DNA from: Burkholderiaceae bacterium 16
GTDB taxonomy: Bacteria > Pseudomonadota > Gammaproteobacteria > Burkholderiales > Burkholderiaceae
Length of the DNA: 64,000 nt
Direction: 5' to 3'
Assembly (NCBI GenBank): GCA_000955785.1
Contig: JYOD01000050.1
Span: forward strand, 1-64,000
This document shows positions 7,664 to 16,635 of this stretch, in pieces; the first letter of the stretch is position 1, and the number at the start of each line of letters is the position of its first letter. The notes below the pieces were generated by a model. That model was not told the origin of the DNA, made no database searches, and was given only the letters and a program-made list of their open reading frames with translations. The translations under genes and the position numbers were made by a program.

Positions 7664-8494
7664 ATGGCACTCGTCAAGACCAAGCCGACGTCCCCGGGCC
7701 GTCGCTCCATGGTGAAGGTGGTTAACGCCAACCTGCACAAGGGCGCGCCCCACGCTCCGCTGCTGGAAAAGCAATTCCAGAAGTCGGGCCGTAACAACAA
7801 CGGTCATATCACCACCCGCCACAAGGGCGGTGGTCATAAGCACCACTATCGCGTGGTCGACTTCAAGCGCAACGACAAGGACGGCATCCCCGCCAAGGTC
7901 GAGCGCCTGGAATACGATCCGAACCGCAGCGCCAATATCGCGCTGGTGCTGTTCGCCGACGGCGAGCGCCGCTACATCATCGCCACCAAGGGCATGGTAG
8001 TTGGCCAGTCGCTGATGAACGGCTCGGAAGCTGCGATCAAGTCGGGTAACAACCTGCCGATCCGCAACATTCCGGTTGGTACCACCATCCACTGCGTGGA
8101 AATGCTGCCGGGCAAGGGCGCCCAGATCGCTCGCGCCGCAGGCGGTTCCGCTGTGCTGCTGGCTCGTGAAGGCATCTACGCCCAGGTTCGCCTGCGCTCC
8201 GGTGAAGTGCGTCGCGTTCACATCGAATGCCGCGCCACCATCGGTGAAGTCGGTAACGAAGAGCACAGCCTGCGCGTCATCGGCAAGGCCGGTGCAAATC
8301 GTTGGCGCGGTATCCGCCCGACGGTTCGCGGCGTTGTGATGAACCCGGTGGACCACCCGCACGGTGGTGGTGAAGGCAAGACCGCTGCTGGTCGTGATCC
8401 CGTTTCGCCGTGGGGTACCCCGGCCAAGGGTTACCGTACCCGCAGCAACAAGCGCACTGCCAGCATGATCGTGCAGCGCCGCCACAAGCGTTAA
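7664..8494 (+). CDS. rplB: 50S ribosomal protein L2
   Basis: A 276-residue protein essential for subunit association and peptidyl transfer. The conserved histidine-bearing loop MNPVDHPHGGGEGK lies in the C-terminal third, and the C-terminus is typically basic (SMIVQRRHKR). It is full length for the family and in the expected place between rplW and rpsS. Confidence 0.98.
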   Translation: MALVKTKPTSPGRRSMVKVVNANLHKGAPHAPLLEKQFQKSGRNNNGHITTRHKGGGHKHHYRVVDFKRNDKDGIPAKVERLEYDPNRSANIALVLFADGERRYIIATKGMVVGQSLMNGSEAAIKSGNNLPIRNIPVGTTIHCVEMLPGKGAQIARAAGGSAVLLAREGIYAQVRLRSGEVRRVHIECRATIGEVGNEEHSLRVIGKAGANRWRGIRPTVRGVVMNPVDHPHGGGEGKTAAGRDPVSPWGTPAKGYRTRSNKRTASMIVQRRHKR

Positions 8495-8515
8495 TCGGTA
8501 GGTAGGAGCCTAGAC

Positions 8516-8791
8516 ATGACACGTTCCGCAAAAAAGGGTCCGTTCTGTGACGCCCACCTGCTGAAAAAGGTGGAAGCAGCTGCAGGCGGCAAGGACAAGA
8601 AGCCCATCAAGACTTGGTCGCGTCGCTCGACCATTCTGCCGGACTTCATCGGCCTGACGATCGCCGTACACAACGGCCGTCAACACGTGCCGGTGTATGT
8701 TTCGGAAAACATGGTTGGCCACAAGCTCGGTGAATTTGCGCTCACGCGTACGTTCAAGGGCCACGCGGCTGACAAGAAAGCGAAGAGGTAA
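8516..8791 (+). CDS. rpsS: 30S ribosomal protein S19
   Basis: A 91-residue 30S head protein that pairs with S13 near the A-site finger. It begins MTRSAKKGPFCDAHLLKK and has the usual VYVSENMVGHKLGEFA segment. It lies 21 bases after rplB with a TAGGAG-like site and nine bases before rplV. Confidence 0.97.
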   Translation: MTRSAKKGPFCDAHLLKKVEAAAGGKDKKPIKTWSRRSTILPDFIGLTIAVHNGRQHVPVYVSENMVGHKLGEFALTRTFKGHAADKKAKR

Positions 8792-8800
8792 GGTGCCATC

Positions 8801-9130
8801 ATGGAAGTGAAAGCGATTCATCGCGGTGCCCGCATCTCCGCCCAGAAAACGCGCCTGGTCGCTGACCAGATCCGCGGTCTGCCGATCGAGCGCGCGCTCA
8901 ACGTTCTGACGTTCAGCCCGAAAAAGGCTGCCGTCATCGTGAAGAAGGTGGTCGAATCGGCCATCGCCAACGCCGAGCACAACGAAGGCGCCGACATCGA
9001 CGAACTGAAGGTCAAGACCATCTTCGTCGACAAGGCAACCTCGCTCAAGCGTTTCACTGCACGAGCAAAGGGCCGCGGCAACCGCATCGAGAAACAAACT
9101 TGTCACATCACTGTGACGCTCGGCAACTAA
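8801..9130 (+). CDS. rplV: 50S ribosomal protein L22
   Basis: A 109-residue protein that contacts all 23S domains and lines the exit tunnel with a beta-hairpin, the site of macrolide-resistance changes. The AKGRGNRIEKQTCHITV region near the C-terminus is the conserved hairpin end. It sits nine bases from each neighbour. Confidence 0.97.
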   Translation: MEVKAIHRGARISAQKTRLVADQIRGLPIERALNVLTFSPKKAAVIVKKVVESAIANAEHNEGADIDELKVKTIFVDKATSLKRFTARAKGRGNRIEKQTCHITVTLGN

Positions 9131-9139
9131 GGAGTCACG

Positions 9140-9946
9140 ATGGGACAGAAGATTCATCCGACTGGCTTCCGTCTGGCCGTCAGCCGTAACTGGGCTTCGC
9201 GTTGGTACGCCAACAACACGAAGTTCGCCGGCATGCTGAAGGAAGACATCGAAGTTCGCGAGTTTCTGAAGAAGAAGCTCAAGAACGCTTCGGTGGGCCG
9301 CGTCGTGATCGAGCGCCCCGCCCGCAATGCACGTCTCACCATTTATAGCTCGCGTCCGGGCGTGGTGATCGGCAAGAAGGGTGAGGACATCGAACTGCTC
9401 AAGGCCGAGCTGCAACGCCGCATGGGTGTGCCCGTGCACGTGAACATCGAGGAAATCCGCAAGCCGGAAACCGATGCGCAGCTGATCGCCGATTCGATCA
9501 CCCAGCAGCTCGAGCGCCGTATCATGTTCCGCCGCGCCATGAAGCGCGCGATGCAGAACGCGATGCGCCTCGGTGCCCAGGGCATCAAGATCATGAGCGC
9601 CGGTCGTCTGAACGGCATCGAAATCGCTCGTACCGAGTGGTATCGCGAAGGCCGTGTGCCCCTGCACACCCTGCGCGCTGACATCGACTACGGCTTCTCC
9701 GAAGCAGAAACCACCTACGGCATCATCGGTGTCAAGGTGTGGGTCTACAAGGGTGATCACCTCGGCCGCAACGACGCGCCGGTGGTGGAAGAGCCGCAAG
9801 ACGAGCGTCGTCGTCGCCCGGGTGGTCGTCCTGATGGTCGTCGCCGTGAAGGCGAAGGCGGCCGTCCGGGTGGCAACCGCCGCGGTGGCGCGGGTGCCGG
9901 TGCAGGTCGCCGCGCTCCTGGCGCAGATGCGAAGAGTGGAGAATAA
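9140..9946 (+). CDS. rpsC: 30S ribosomal protein S3 with a long basic tail
   Basis: S3 lies at the mRNA entry channel. The type II KH domain is present with the GxxG loop in VVIGKKGEDIE (around residue 75), followed by the C-terminal S3 domain. At 268 residues it is longer than the ~233 of E. coli because of a tail of about 45 residues made almost only of Arg, Gly, Pro and Ala after QDERRRR. Such tails are common in Burkholderiales S3. Confidence 0.97.
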   Translation: MGQKIHPTGFRLAVSRNWASRWYANNTKFAGMLKEDIEVREFLKKKLKNASVGRVVIERPARNARLTIYSSRPGVVIGKKGEDIELLKAELQRRMGVPVHVNIEEIRKPETDAQLIADSITQQLERRIMFRRAMKRAMQNAMRLGAQGIKIMSAGRLNGIEIARTEWYREGRVPLHTLRADIDYGFSEAETTYGIIGVKVWVYKGDHLGRNDAPVVEEPQDERRRRPGGRPDGRRREGEGGRPGGNRRGGAGAGAGRRAPGADAKSGE

Positions 9947-9948
9947 CG

Positions 9949-10365
9949 ATGCTGCAACCTAAGCGCAGAAAATACCGCAAGGAGCAGAAAGGCCGCAACA
10001 CGGGTAAGGCTACCCGTGGCAACGCCGTGTCTTTCGGCGAATTCGGCCTGAAGGCAATGGGCCGTGGTCGTCTGACGGCTCGTCAGATCGAGTCGGCACG
10101 TCGTGCGATGACCCGTCACATCAAGCGTGGCGGCCGCATCTGGATCCGGATTTTCCCGGACAAGCCGATCTCGAAGAAGCCCGCCGAAGTCCGTATGGGT
10201 AACGGTAAGGGTAATCCGGAATACTACGTGGCAGAAATCCAGCCGGGCAAGATGCTGTACGAAATGGATGGCGTGACGGAAGAGCTGGCTCGTGAGGCGT
10301 TCCGCCTCGCGGCCGCCAAGCTGCCGATCGCTACCAATTTCGTGGTGCGCCAGGTCGGGACGTAA
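9949..10365 (+). CDS. rplP: 50S ribosomal protein L16
   Basis: A 138-residue protein that helps form the A site of the large subunit. It starts MLQPKRRKYRKEQKGRNTG and ends ATNFVVRQVGT, both typical. It is two bases from rpsC and 11 bases before rpmC. Confidence 0.97.
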   Translation: MLQPKRRKYRKEQKGRNTGKATRGNAVSFGEFGLKAMGRGRLTARQIESARRAMTRHIKRGGRIWIRIFPDKPISKKPAEVRMGNGKGNPEYYVAEIQPGKMLYEMDGVTEELAREAFRLAAAKLPIATNFVVRQVGT

Positions 10366-10376
10366 GGAGAGCAGGG

Positions 10377-10571
10377 ATGAAAGCATCCGAACTTCGCGGC
10401 AAAGATGCCGCCGGGCTGAACCAGGAGCTCTCCGAGCTGCTGAAGGCCCAATTTAGCCTGCGCATGCAAAAGGCCACCCAACAGCTGCAGAACACCAGCC
10501 AGCTGAAGAAGGTGCGCAAGGACATAGCGCGGGTGCAAACCGTGCTGAACGAAAAGGCGACCACGAAATGA
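10377..10571 (+). CDS. rpmC: 50S ribosomal protein L29
   Basis: A small helical protein (64 residues) at the tunnel exit that binds trigger factor with L23. The segment SLRMQKATQQLQNTSQLKKV is characteristic. It overlaps rpsQ by four bases (ATGA). Confidence 0.96.
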   Translation: MKASELRGKDAAGLNQELSELLKAQFSLRMQKATQQLQNTSQLKKVRKDIARVQTVLNEKATTK

Positions 10572-10846
10572 CTGAAACTGCACAAACGGAATCGTCGCTT
10601 CGCCGCACTTTGGTCGGCCGGGTAGTTAGCGACAAGATGGACAAGACCGTCACGGTCCTGATCGAAAACCGCGTCAAGCATCCTCTGTACGGCAAGTACG
10701 TGCTGCGTTCCAAGAAGTACCACGCACACGACGAAGCCAACCAGTACAAGGAAGGCGACAAGGTCGAGATCCAGGAAACGCGTCCGCTGTCGCGGACCAA
10801 GTCCTGGGTGGTTTCCCGTCTGGTCGAAGCTGCGCGCGTCATCTAA
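10568..10846 (+). CDS. rpsQ: 30S ribosomal protein S17
   Basis: A 92-residue primary 16S rRNA binding protein. The OB-fold signature GRVVSDKMDKTVTVLIENR is present. The N-terminus (MTETAQTESSLRR) is a little longer than in E. coli. It is the last gene of the S10 cluster; a 276-base gap with its own promoter follows. Confidence 0.97.
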   Translation: MTETAQTESSLRRTLVGRVVSDKMDKTVTVLIENRVKHPLYGKYVLRSKKYHAHDEANQYKEGDKVEIQETRPLSRTKSWVVSRLVEAARVI

Positions 10847-10870
10847 AAAACCACACGGTTTTAGGTTGGC

Positions 10871-10906
10871 TTGCGAGTCCAGGGTTATGTGCTATAATCC
10901 TGGACT
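10871..10906 (+). promoter_or_regulatory. spc operon promoter with an inverted repeat around the -10 box
   Basis: TTGCGA (10871-10876), 16 bases, then a consensus TATAAT (10893-10898) preceded by TGC (extended -10). An eight-base perfect inverted repeat, AGTCCAGG (10876-10883) and CCTGGACT (10899-10906), flanks the -10 box. A start near 10905 leaves a leader of about 215 bases to rplN. The leader also holds a CTGGC-gcaaa-GCCAG hairpin at 11043-11057; the rest of the gap shows nothing I recognise. Confidence 0.75.
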
Positions 10907-11122
10907 TCCGCTTTGTTGCATTCGCCTTAGTTGTACCACCCCGGCGAGTCGATGAAGCGAACCTGGCCGAGCGGCTCCTGATTAACCATGTTCAGGCCGC
11001 CTGGTAACTACCGACTTCAAAGTTGATCAACCCAAACGGTTGCTGGCGCAAAGCCAGGGGCTGACGGGACCAAGACTGACCGGCGGGCGTTGCCCGGTGG
11101 ATTAAGTTGGGAAGATAACACC

Positions 11123-11491
11123 ATGATTCAGACAGAAAGCCGGCTCGAAGTAGCCGATAACACTGGTGCGCGCGAAGTGCTGTGCATCAAAGTGCTGGGT
11201 GGGTCCAAGCGCCGCTATGCGAGCGTGGGCGACATCATCAAGGTGACCGTCAAGGACGCAGCGCCGCGCGGTCGCGTGAAGAAGGGCGATATTTACAACG
11301 CCGTCGTCGTGCGTACCGCCAAGGGCGTGCGTCGCGCTGATGGTTCGCTCGTCAAGTTCGACAGCAATGCCGCTGTCTTGCTGAACACCAAGCTCGAGCC
11401 GATCGGCACCCGTATTTTCGGGCCGGTGACTCGTGAACTCCGTACCGAGCGCTTCATGAAGATCGTGTCGCTCGCGCCGGAAGTGCTGTAA
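11123..11491 (+). CDS. rplN: 50S ribosomal protein L14
   Basis: A 122-residue protein at the subunit interface that binds 16S helix 14 and the silencing factor RsfS. It starts MIQTESRLEVADNTGA, the usual N-terminus, so I start at 11123 rather than at the in-frame 11090. It is the first gene of the spc operon and follows the promoter at 10871-10898. Confidence 0.97.
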   Translation: MIQTESRLEVADNTGAREVLCIKVLGGSKRRYASVGDIIKVTVKDAAPRGRVKKGDIYNAVVVRTAKGVRRADGSLVKFDSNAAVLLNTKLEPIGTRIFGPVTRELRTERFMKIVSLAPEVL

Positions 11492-11500
11492 GGAGCCGCC

Positions 11501-11809
11501 ATGAACAAGATTCGTAAAGGCGACGAAGTCATCGTCCTGACCGGCAAAGACAAGGGCAAGCGCGGCACCGTGCAAGCCATGCTCGGCGACAAGGTCGTGG
11601 TGGAAGGCGTCAACGTTGCCAAGAAGCACGCACGTCCGAACCCGATGCTGGGCACCACTGGTGGCGTCATCGACAAAGTCATGCCGTTGCATATTTCTAA
11701 CGTTGCGCTCGTGGATGCCAATGGCAAGCCGTCGCGCGTCGGTATCAAGGTGGAAGACGGCAAGCGCGTGCGCGTGCTGAAGACCACCGGTGCCGTCGTG
11801 GCAGCTTGA
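11501..11809 (+). CDS. rplX: 50S ribosomal protein L24
   Basis: A 102-residue assembly initiator protein for the 50S subunit. The N-terminal KOW motif is KGDEVIVLTGKDKGKRGTV. It is nine bases after rplN and 25 bases before rplE. Confidence 0.97.
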   Translation: MNKIRKGDEVIVLTGKDKGKRGTVQAMLGDKVVVEGVNVAKKHARPNPMLGTTGGVIDKVMPLHISNVALVDANGKPSRVGIKVEDGKRVRVLKTTGAVVAA

Positions 11810-11834
11810 TTCTGGGCACGAAGAGGAGTTGAGC

Positions 11835-12377
11835 ATGACAGCACGTCTGCAAGAGTTTTACAAAGAACAGGTTGTTCCGAAGCTGATCGAGCAGTTCGGC
11901 TTCAAGTCGGTCATGGAAGTGCCGCGCATCACCAAGATCACCCTGAACATGGGCCTTGGCGAAGCCATCAATGACAAGAAGGTCATTGAGCTGGCCGTGG
12001 GCGACCTGACCAAGATCGCCGGTCAAAAGCCGGTGGTGACCAAGGCCAAGAAGGCAATCGCCGGCTTCAAGATCCGCCAGGGCTATCCCATCGGCGCGAT
12101 GGTGACGCTGCGCGGCGAACGCATGTTCGAATTCCTGGATCGTCTCGTGACCGTGGCCCTGCCGCGCGTGCGTGACTTCCGTGGTGTTTCGGGCCGCTCG
12201 TTCGATGGTCGTGGCAACTACAACATCGGTGTGAAAGAGCAGATCATTTTCCCCGAAATTGAGTACGACAAGATCGACGCACTGCGTGGTCTGAACATCA
12301 GCATCACGACGACGGCGAAGAATGACGAGGAAGCCAAGGCACTCCTCGCAGCATTCAAGTTCCCGTTCCGTAATTAA
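11835..12377 (+). CDS. rplE: 50S ribosomal protein L5
   Basis: A 180-residue 5S rRNA binding protein of the central protuberance. The conserved GLGEAINDKK and RGLNISITTTAKNDEEAKAL segments are present. The start at 11835 follows AGGAG and gives the family length; 11790 would add 15 unrelated residues. In E. coli the S8 repressor acts on mRNA at this gene; I did not detect a clear S8 site here. Confidence 0.97.
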   Translation: MTARLQEFYKEQVVPKLIEQFGFKSVMEVPRITKITLNMGLGEAINDKKVIELAVGDLTKIAGQKPVVTKAKKAIAGFKIRQGYPIGAMVTLRGERMFEFLDRLVTVALPRVRDFRGVSGRSFDGRGNYNIGVKEQIIFPEIEYDKIDALRGLNISITTTAKNDEEAKALLAAFKFPFRN

Positions 12378-12386
12378 GGGGTAACC

Positions 12387-12692
12387 GTGGCTAAATTGGC
12401 TCTGATTGAACGTGAGAAGAAGCGCGCTAGGCTCGTGGCAAAGTATGCCGACAAGCGTGCGACCCTCAAGGCCATTATCGACGACCAAGAGAAGTCGGAA
12501 GAAGAGCGTTATAGCGCGCGTCTCGAGCTGCAGCAGCTCCCGCGCAACGCGAACCCGACCCGCCAGCGTAACCGCTGCGCGATCACCGGTCGTCCCCGCG
12601 GTACCTTCCGCAAGTTTGGCCTGGCGCGTAATAAGATCCGTGAAATCGCCTTCCGTGGCGAAATCCCGGGTCTGACGAAAGCCAGCTGGTAA
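12387..12692 (+). CDS. rpsN: 30S ribosomal protein S14 (zinc-free type)
   Basis: A 101-residue 30S head protein with a GTG start, preceded by AAGGGG. The C-terminal NRCAITGRPRGTFRKFGLAR has one cysteine only, so this is the long zinc-independent form rather than the short four-cysteine form. It sits nine bases after rplE and 27 bases before rpsH. Confidence 0.97.
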   Translation: MAKLALIEREKKRARLVAKYADKRATLKAIIDDQEKSEEERYSARLELQQLPRNANPTRQRNRCAITGRPRGTFRKFGLARNKIREIAFRGEIPGLTKASW

Positions 12693-12719
12693 TTACGCAC
12701 AGGCTACAGGAGAAACAGT

Positions 12720-13115
12720 ATGAGCATGAGCGATCCTATCGCCGATATGCTGACGCGCATCCGCAACGCCCAAGGCGTGCAGAAAGTGTCGGTTGTCATG
12801 CCGTCGTCGAAGCTGAAAGTGGCAATCGCCAAGGTCCTTAAGGACGAAGGCTACATCGACGACTACGCCGTGAAAGAAGAAGGCGGCAAGGCACAACTGA
12901 GCATCGGTCTGAAGTACTACGCTGGCCGTCCGGTCATCGAACGCATTGAACGCGTCTCGAAGCCTGGTCTGCGCGTGTACAAGGGCCGCAGCGACATCCC
13001 CCAAGTGATGAACGGCCTCGGCGTCGCAATCATCTCGACCCCCCAGGGTCTGATGACCGATCGCAAGGCACGTGCCACTGGCGTGGGCGGCGAAGTTCTT
13101 TGCTACGTCGCGTAA
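12720..13115 (+). CDS. rpsH: 30S ribosomal protein S8
   Basis: A 131-residue primary 16S binder and, in enterics, the repressor of the spc operon. It begins MSMSDPIADMLTRIRNAQ and ends TGVGGEVLCYVA, both typical. The start follows AGGAG by seven bases. Confidence 0.97.
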   Translation: MSMSDPIADMLTRIRNAQGVQKVSVVMPSSKLKVAIAKVLKDEGYIDDYAVKEEGGKAQLSIGLKYYAGRPVIERIERVSKPGLRVYKGRSDIPQVMNGLGVAIISTPQGLMTDRKARATGVGGEVLCYVA

Positions 13116-13125
13116 GGAGTAGACC

Positions 13126-13659
13126 ATGTCCCGTGTAGGTAAGGCTCCCATCGCGCTGCCCAAAGGCGCAGAAGTCAATGTGGCGGCTGGCGTGCTCTCC
13201 GTTAAGGGCCCGCTCGGCACGCTGACGCAGCCGATTCACAGCCTGGTCAAGGTCAATGTCGAAAACGACACGCTGACCTTCGCTCCGGTCGATGAATCGC
13301 GCGAAGCAAACGCACTGCAGGGCACCATGCGCGCCCTGGTGGCCAATATGGTCAAGGGTGTAACCGCCGGTTTCGAGCGCAAGCTTAACCTGGTCGGCGT
13401 GGGCTATCGTGCCCAGCTGCAAGGTACTGCGCTGAAGCTCCAGCTTGGTTTCTCGCACGACGTGATCCATGCGATGCCGGAAGGCGTGACGGCGACAACG
13501 CCCACGCAGACCGAGATCATCATCAAGGGTGCGGACAAGCAGAAAGTCGGTCAGGTGGCTGCGGAAGTCCGCGCGTACCGTCCGCCTGAGCCCTATAAGG
13601 GCAAGGGCGTTCGCTACTCGGACGAGCGCGTCATCCTGAAGGAAACCAAGAAGAAGTAA
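13126..13659 (+). CDS. rplF: 50S ribosomal protein L6
   Basis: A 177-residue two-domain protein near the sarcin-ricin loop. It begins MSRVGKAPIALPKGAEV, and the C-terminal signature PEPYKGKGVRYSDERVILKE is intact. It is ten bases after rpsH and 11 before rplR. Confidence 0.97.
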   Translation: MSRVGKAPIALPKGAEVNVAAGVLSVKGPLGTLTQPIHSLVKVNVENDTLTFAPVDESREANALQGTMRALVANMVKGVTAGFERKLNLVGVGYRAQLQGTALKLQLGFSHDVIHAMPEGVTATTPTQTEIIIKGADKQKVGQVAAEVRAYRPPEPYKGKGVRYSDERVILKETKKK

Positions 13660-13670
13660 GGGGTGCAATC

Positions 13671-14027
13671 ATGAACAAGAAAGACGCTCGTTTGCGCCGT
13701 GCACGTCAGACCCGCGCCAAAATCGCGGAGTTGAAGATCAACCGTCTGACCGTGTTCCGTACGAATTCGCATATTTACGCCCAGGTCTACTCGCCGTGCG
13801 GCACGCAAGTGCTGGCATCGGCTTCGACCGCCGAGGCAGAAGTGCGCAAGGAACTGACCGGCAGCGGTGCTACCGCAGCCGCCGCGACCCTGATTGGCAA
13901 GCGCATCGCCGAAAAGGCGAAGGCAGCTGGCGTGGAAACCGTTGCGTTCGATCGCGGCGGCTTCCGCTTCCATGGTCGCGTGAAGGCACTGGCTGACGCA
14001 GCACGCGAAGCCGGCCTTAAGTTCTAA
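13671..14027 (+). CDS. rplR: 50S ribosomal protein L18
   Basis: A 118-residue 5S rRNA binding protein. The RTNSHIYAQV strand and the ending FDRGGFRFHGRVKALADAAR are characteristic. It sits in the normal place between rplF and rpsE. Confidence 0.97.
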   Translation: MNKKDARLRRARQTRAKIAELKINRLTVFRTNSHIYAQVYSPCGTQVLASASTAEAEVRKELTGSGATAAAATLIGKRIAEKAKAAGVETVAFDRGGFRFHGRVKALADAAREAGLKF

Positions 14028-14048
14028 GCGCACATAGAGAGATACGTC

Positions 14049-14567
14049 ATGGCAAAAATGCAAGCAAAAGTCCAGCAGGACGAACGCGACGACGGCCTCC
14101 GCGAGAAGATGATCTCGGTCAACCGTGTCACCAAGGTGGTGAAGGGTGGCCGGATTCTCGGTTTCGCTGCGCTGACCGTGGTTGGTGACGGCGATGGCCG
14201 CATCGGCATGGGCAAGGGCAAGGCTAAGGAAGTGCCGGTTGCAGTTCAGAAGGCAATGGACGAAGCCCGTCGCAAGATGGTCAAGGTCTCGCTGAAGAAC
14301 GGCACGCTGCAACACGAAGTCGTTGGCAAGCACGGCGCCGCCAAGGTGCTGATGATGCCCGCCAAGGAAGGTACCGGCGTGATCGCTGGTGGCCCGATGC
14401 GCGCGATTTTCGAGGTGATGGGCGTGACCAACGTCGTGACCAAGTCGCACGGCTCGACCAATCCGTACAACATGGTTCGCGCCACGCTGGACGGTCTTCA
14501 AAAGATGAGCACGCCGGGCGAGATCGCCGCAAAGCGTGGCAAGTCTGTTGAAGACATCCTCGGTTAA
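14049..14567 (+). CDS. rpsE: 30S ribosomal protein S5
   Basis: A 172-residue protein at the mRNA entry site that affects fidelity. The double-stranded RNA binding-like N-domain is LREKMISVNRVTKVVKGGRI, followed by GFAALTVVGDGDGRIGMGKG, the spectinomycin-loop region. It is full length. Confidence 0.97.
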   Translation: MAKMQAKVQQDERDDGLREKMISVNRVTKVVKGGRILGFAALTVVGDGDGRIGMGKGKAKEVPVAVQKAMDEARRKMVKVSLKNGTLQHEVVGKHGAAKVLMMPAKEGTGVIAGGPMRAIFEVMGVTNVVTKSHGSTNPYNMVRATLDGLQKMSTPGEIAAKRGKSVEDILG

Positions 14568-14580
14568 GGAGTCGGACGAA

Positions 14581-14763
14581 ATGTCGCAACAAACCGTAAA
14601 AGTGCAACTCGTGCGCAGCCTGATCGGCACGCGTGAGGATCATCGCGCCACCGTCCGTGGCCTGGGCCTGCGCCGTATCAATTCGGTGTCGGAGCTGCAG
14701 GACACGCCCGCCGTGCGCGGCATGATCAACAAGGTCTCGTACCTGGTCAAGGTTCTGGCCTGA
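14581..14763 (+). CDS. rpmD: 50S ribosomal protein L30
   Basis: A 60-residue protein of the large subunit starting MSQQTVKVQLVRSLIGTRED. The start at 14581 follows AAGGAG; the longer in-frame reading from 14536 overlaps rpsE and is not credible. Confidence 0.96.
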   Translation: MSQQTVKVQLVRSLIGTREDHRATVRGLGLRRINSVSELQDTPAVRGMINKVSYLVKVLA

Positions 14764-14785
14764 GTCCCGGGACACGGAGAGCAAG

Positions 14786-15220
14786 ATGCAACTCAACAAC
14801 CTGAAACCGGCTGACGGTTCGAAGCACGCTAAGCGTCGCGTCGGCCGCGGTATCGGCTCCGGCCTGGGCAAGACTGCCGGCCGTGGTCACAAGGGTCAGA
14901 AGTCGCGTTCGGGCGGCTTCCACAAGGTCGGCTTCGAAGGCGGTCAAATGCCGCTGTATCGTCGCCTGCCGAAGCGTGGCTTCACGTCGCTGACGAAGGC
15001 CTTCAACGCCGAAGTGACCCTGCGTGATATCGAGCGCCTGGAAGCCACCGAGGTGGACCTGCTGGTTCTGAAGCAGGCTGGCCTGGTGGCTGACCTGGCC
15101 AAGAGCGCCAAGGTCATCAAGGCTGGTGAGCTGACCCGCAAGGTTACGATCAAGGGTCTGGGCGCCACCGCTGGTGCCAAGGCTGCGATCGAAGCCGCCG
15201 GCGGTCAGATCGCGGCGTAA
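14786..15220 (+). CDS. rplO: 50S ribosomal protein L15
   Basis: A 144-residue late-assembly protein. The N-terminal glycine-rich RVGRGIGSGLGKTAGRGHKG is the family hallmark, followed by FEGGQMPLYRRLPKRGF. It is followed after 48 bases by secY, the usual neighbour. Confidence 0.97.
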   Translation: MQLNNLKPADGSKHAKRRVGRGIGSGLGKTAGRGHKGQKSRSGGFHKVGFEGGQMPLYRRLPKRGFTSLTKAFNAEVTLRDIERLEATEVDLLVLKQAGLVADLAKSAKVIKAGELTRKVTIKGLGATAGAKAAIEAAGGQIAA

Positions 15221-15268
15221 TTTAGCAGCAGATTTCGCAGCATAGGCGAGTCACAGTCGGAGCATCGT

Positions 15269-16612
15269 TTGGCCACGGCGAAACCCAATGCAAGCACGCA
15301 AGCCAAGAACACGGCGAAGTACGGCGACCTAAAGCGCCGGCTGATGTTCCTGGTGCTGGCCTTGATCGTGTACCGCATCGGAGCGCATATTCCGGTGCCG
15401 GGAATCGATCCGGAACAGCTTGCGAAGCTTTTCCAGAGTCAGTCAGGTGGCATCCTCGGGATGTTCAACCTGTTCTCGGGCGGTGCACTGTCGCGCTTTA
15501 CCGTCTTCGCGCTCGGCATCATGCCGTACATCTCGGCGTCGATCATCATGCAATTGCTGACGATCGTGCTGCCGCAGCTGGAGTCGTTGAAGAAGGAAGG
15601 GCAGGCGGGTCAACGCAAGATCACGCAGTACACGCGCTACGGCACGGTGGTTCTGGCCACTTTCCAGGCGCTGTCGATTGCGGTCGCGCTGGAATCTCAG
15701 CCTGGTCTGGTGATCGATCCGGGCCTGATGTTCCGGGCGACGGCAGTGATCACGCTGGTGACCGGTACGATGTTCCTGATGTGGCTGGGTGAGCAGATCA
15801 CCGAGCGGGGTCTGGGCAACGGTATCTCGATCATCATCTTCGGCGGTATCGCAGCGGGCTTGCCCAACGCGATCGGCGGGCTCTTCGAACTGGTTCGCAC
15901 TGGTTCCATGAGCATCATTGCTTCGATCCTGATCGTGGCAATCATCGCCGGTGTTACCTTCGCCGTGGTGTTTGTTGAGCGTGGCCAGCGCAAGATCTTG
16001 GTGAACTATGCCAAGCGTCAGGTCGGCAACAAGGTGTATGGCGGTCAATCGTCGCACCTGCCGCTGAAGCTGAACATGGCAGGGGTGATTCCGCCGATCT
16101 TCGCATCGTCGATCATCTTGTTCCCGGCGACCATCGCGGGCTGGTTCACGTCTGACTCGACGAGCGCTGCCGGCCGGTTCATCAAGGACCTGGCTGCGAC
16201 GCTGTCGCCGGGACAGCCGGTCTACATCCTGCTGTACGCTGCTGCAATTATATTTTTCTGCTTCTTCTATACGGCTCTTGTGTACAACAGCCGGGAAGTC
16301 GCGGACAACCTGAAGAAAAGCGGTGCCTTCATTCCGGGCATTCGTCCGGGCGAGCAGACGACGCGCTACATCGACAAGATTCTTGTCCGTCTGACGCTGG
16401 CTGGTGCGATCTACATCACACTGGTCTGCCTGTTGCCGGAATTCCTGGTACTGCGCTGGAACGTTCCGTTCTATTTTGGCGGAACCTCGTTGCTGATCAT
16501 CGTGGTCGTCACGATGGACTTCATGGCCCAGGTCCAGTCCTATGTCATGTCGCAGCAATATGAGTCCCTGCTGAAGAAAGCGAATTTCAAGGGTAATCTG
16601 ACCTTGCGCTGA
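15269..16612 (+). CDS. secY: Protein translocase subunit SecY
   Basis: The central channel of the SecYEG inner-membrane translocon, 447 residues with about ten predicted membrane segments. The plug-region GILGMFNLFSGGALSRFTVF and the loop FVERGQRKILVNYAKRQ are recognisable. The start is TTG with GGAG six bases upstream; no in-frame ATG exists near it. It lies at the end of the spc operon, before infA. Confidence 0.96.
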   Translation: MATAKPNASTQAKNTAKYGDLKRRLMFLVLALIVYRIGAHIPVPGIDPEQLAKLFQSQSGGILGMFNLFSGGALSRFTVFALGIMPYISASIIMQLLTIVLPQLESLKKEGQAGQRKITQYTRYGTVVLATFQALSIAVALESQPGLVIDPGLMFRATAVITLVTGTMFLMWLGEQITERGLGNGISIIIFGGIAAGLPNAIGGLFELVRTGSMSIIASILIVAIIAGVTFAVVFVERGQRKILVNYAKRQVGNKVYGGQSSHLPLKLNMAGVIPPIFASSIILFPATIAGWFTSDSTSAAGRFIKDLAATLSPGQPVYILLYAAAIIFFCFFYTALVYNSREVADNLKKSGAFIPGIRPGEQTTRYIDKILVRLTLAGAIYITLVCLLPEFLVLRWNVPFYFGGTSLLIIVVVTMDFMAQVQSYVMSQQYESLLKKANFKGNLTLR

Positions 16613-16635
16613 AGCCGGGTCGGTACAGGCTAGGT

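Noticed and set aside
9732..10386. Minus-strand frames over the rpsC tail and rplP
   Set aside because: Shadows of the Arg/Gly-rich S3 tail; no independent support.
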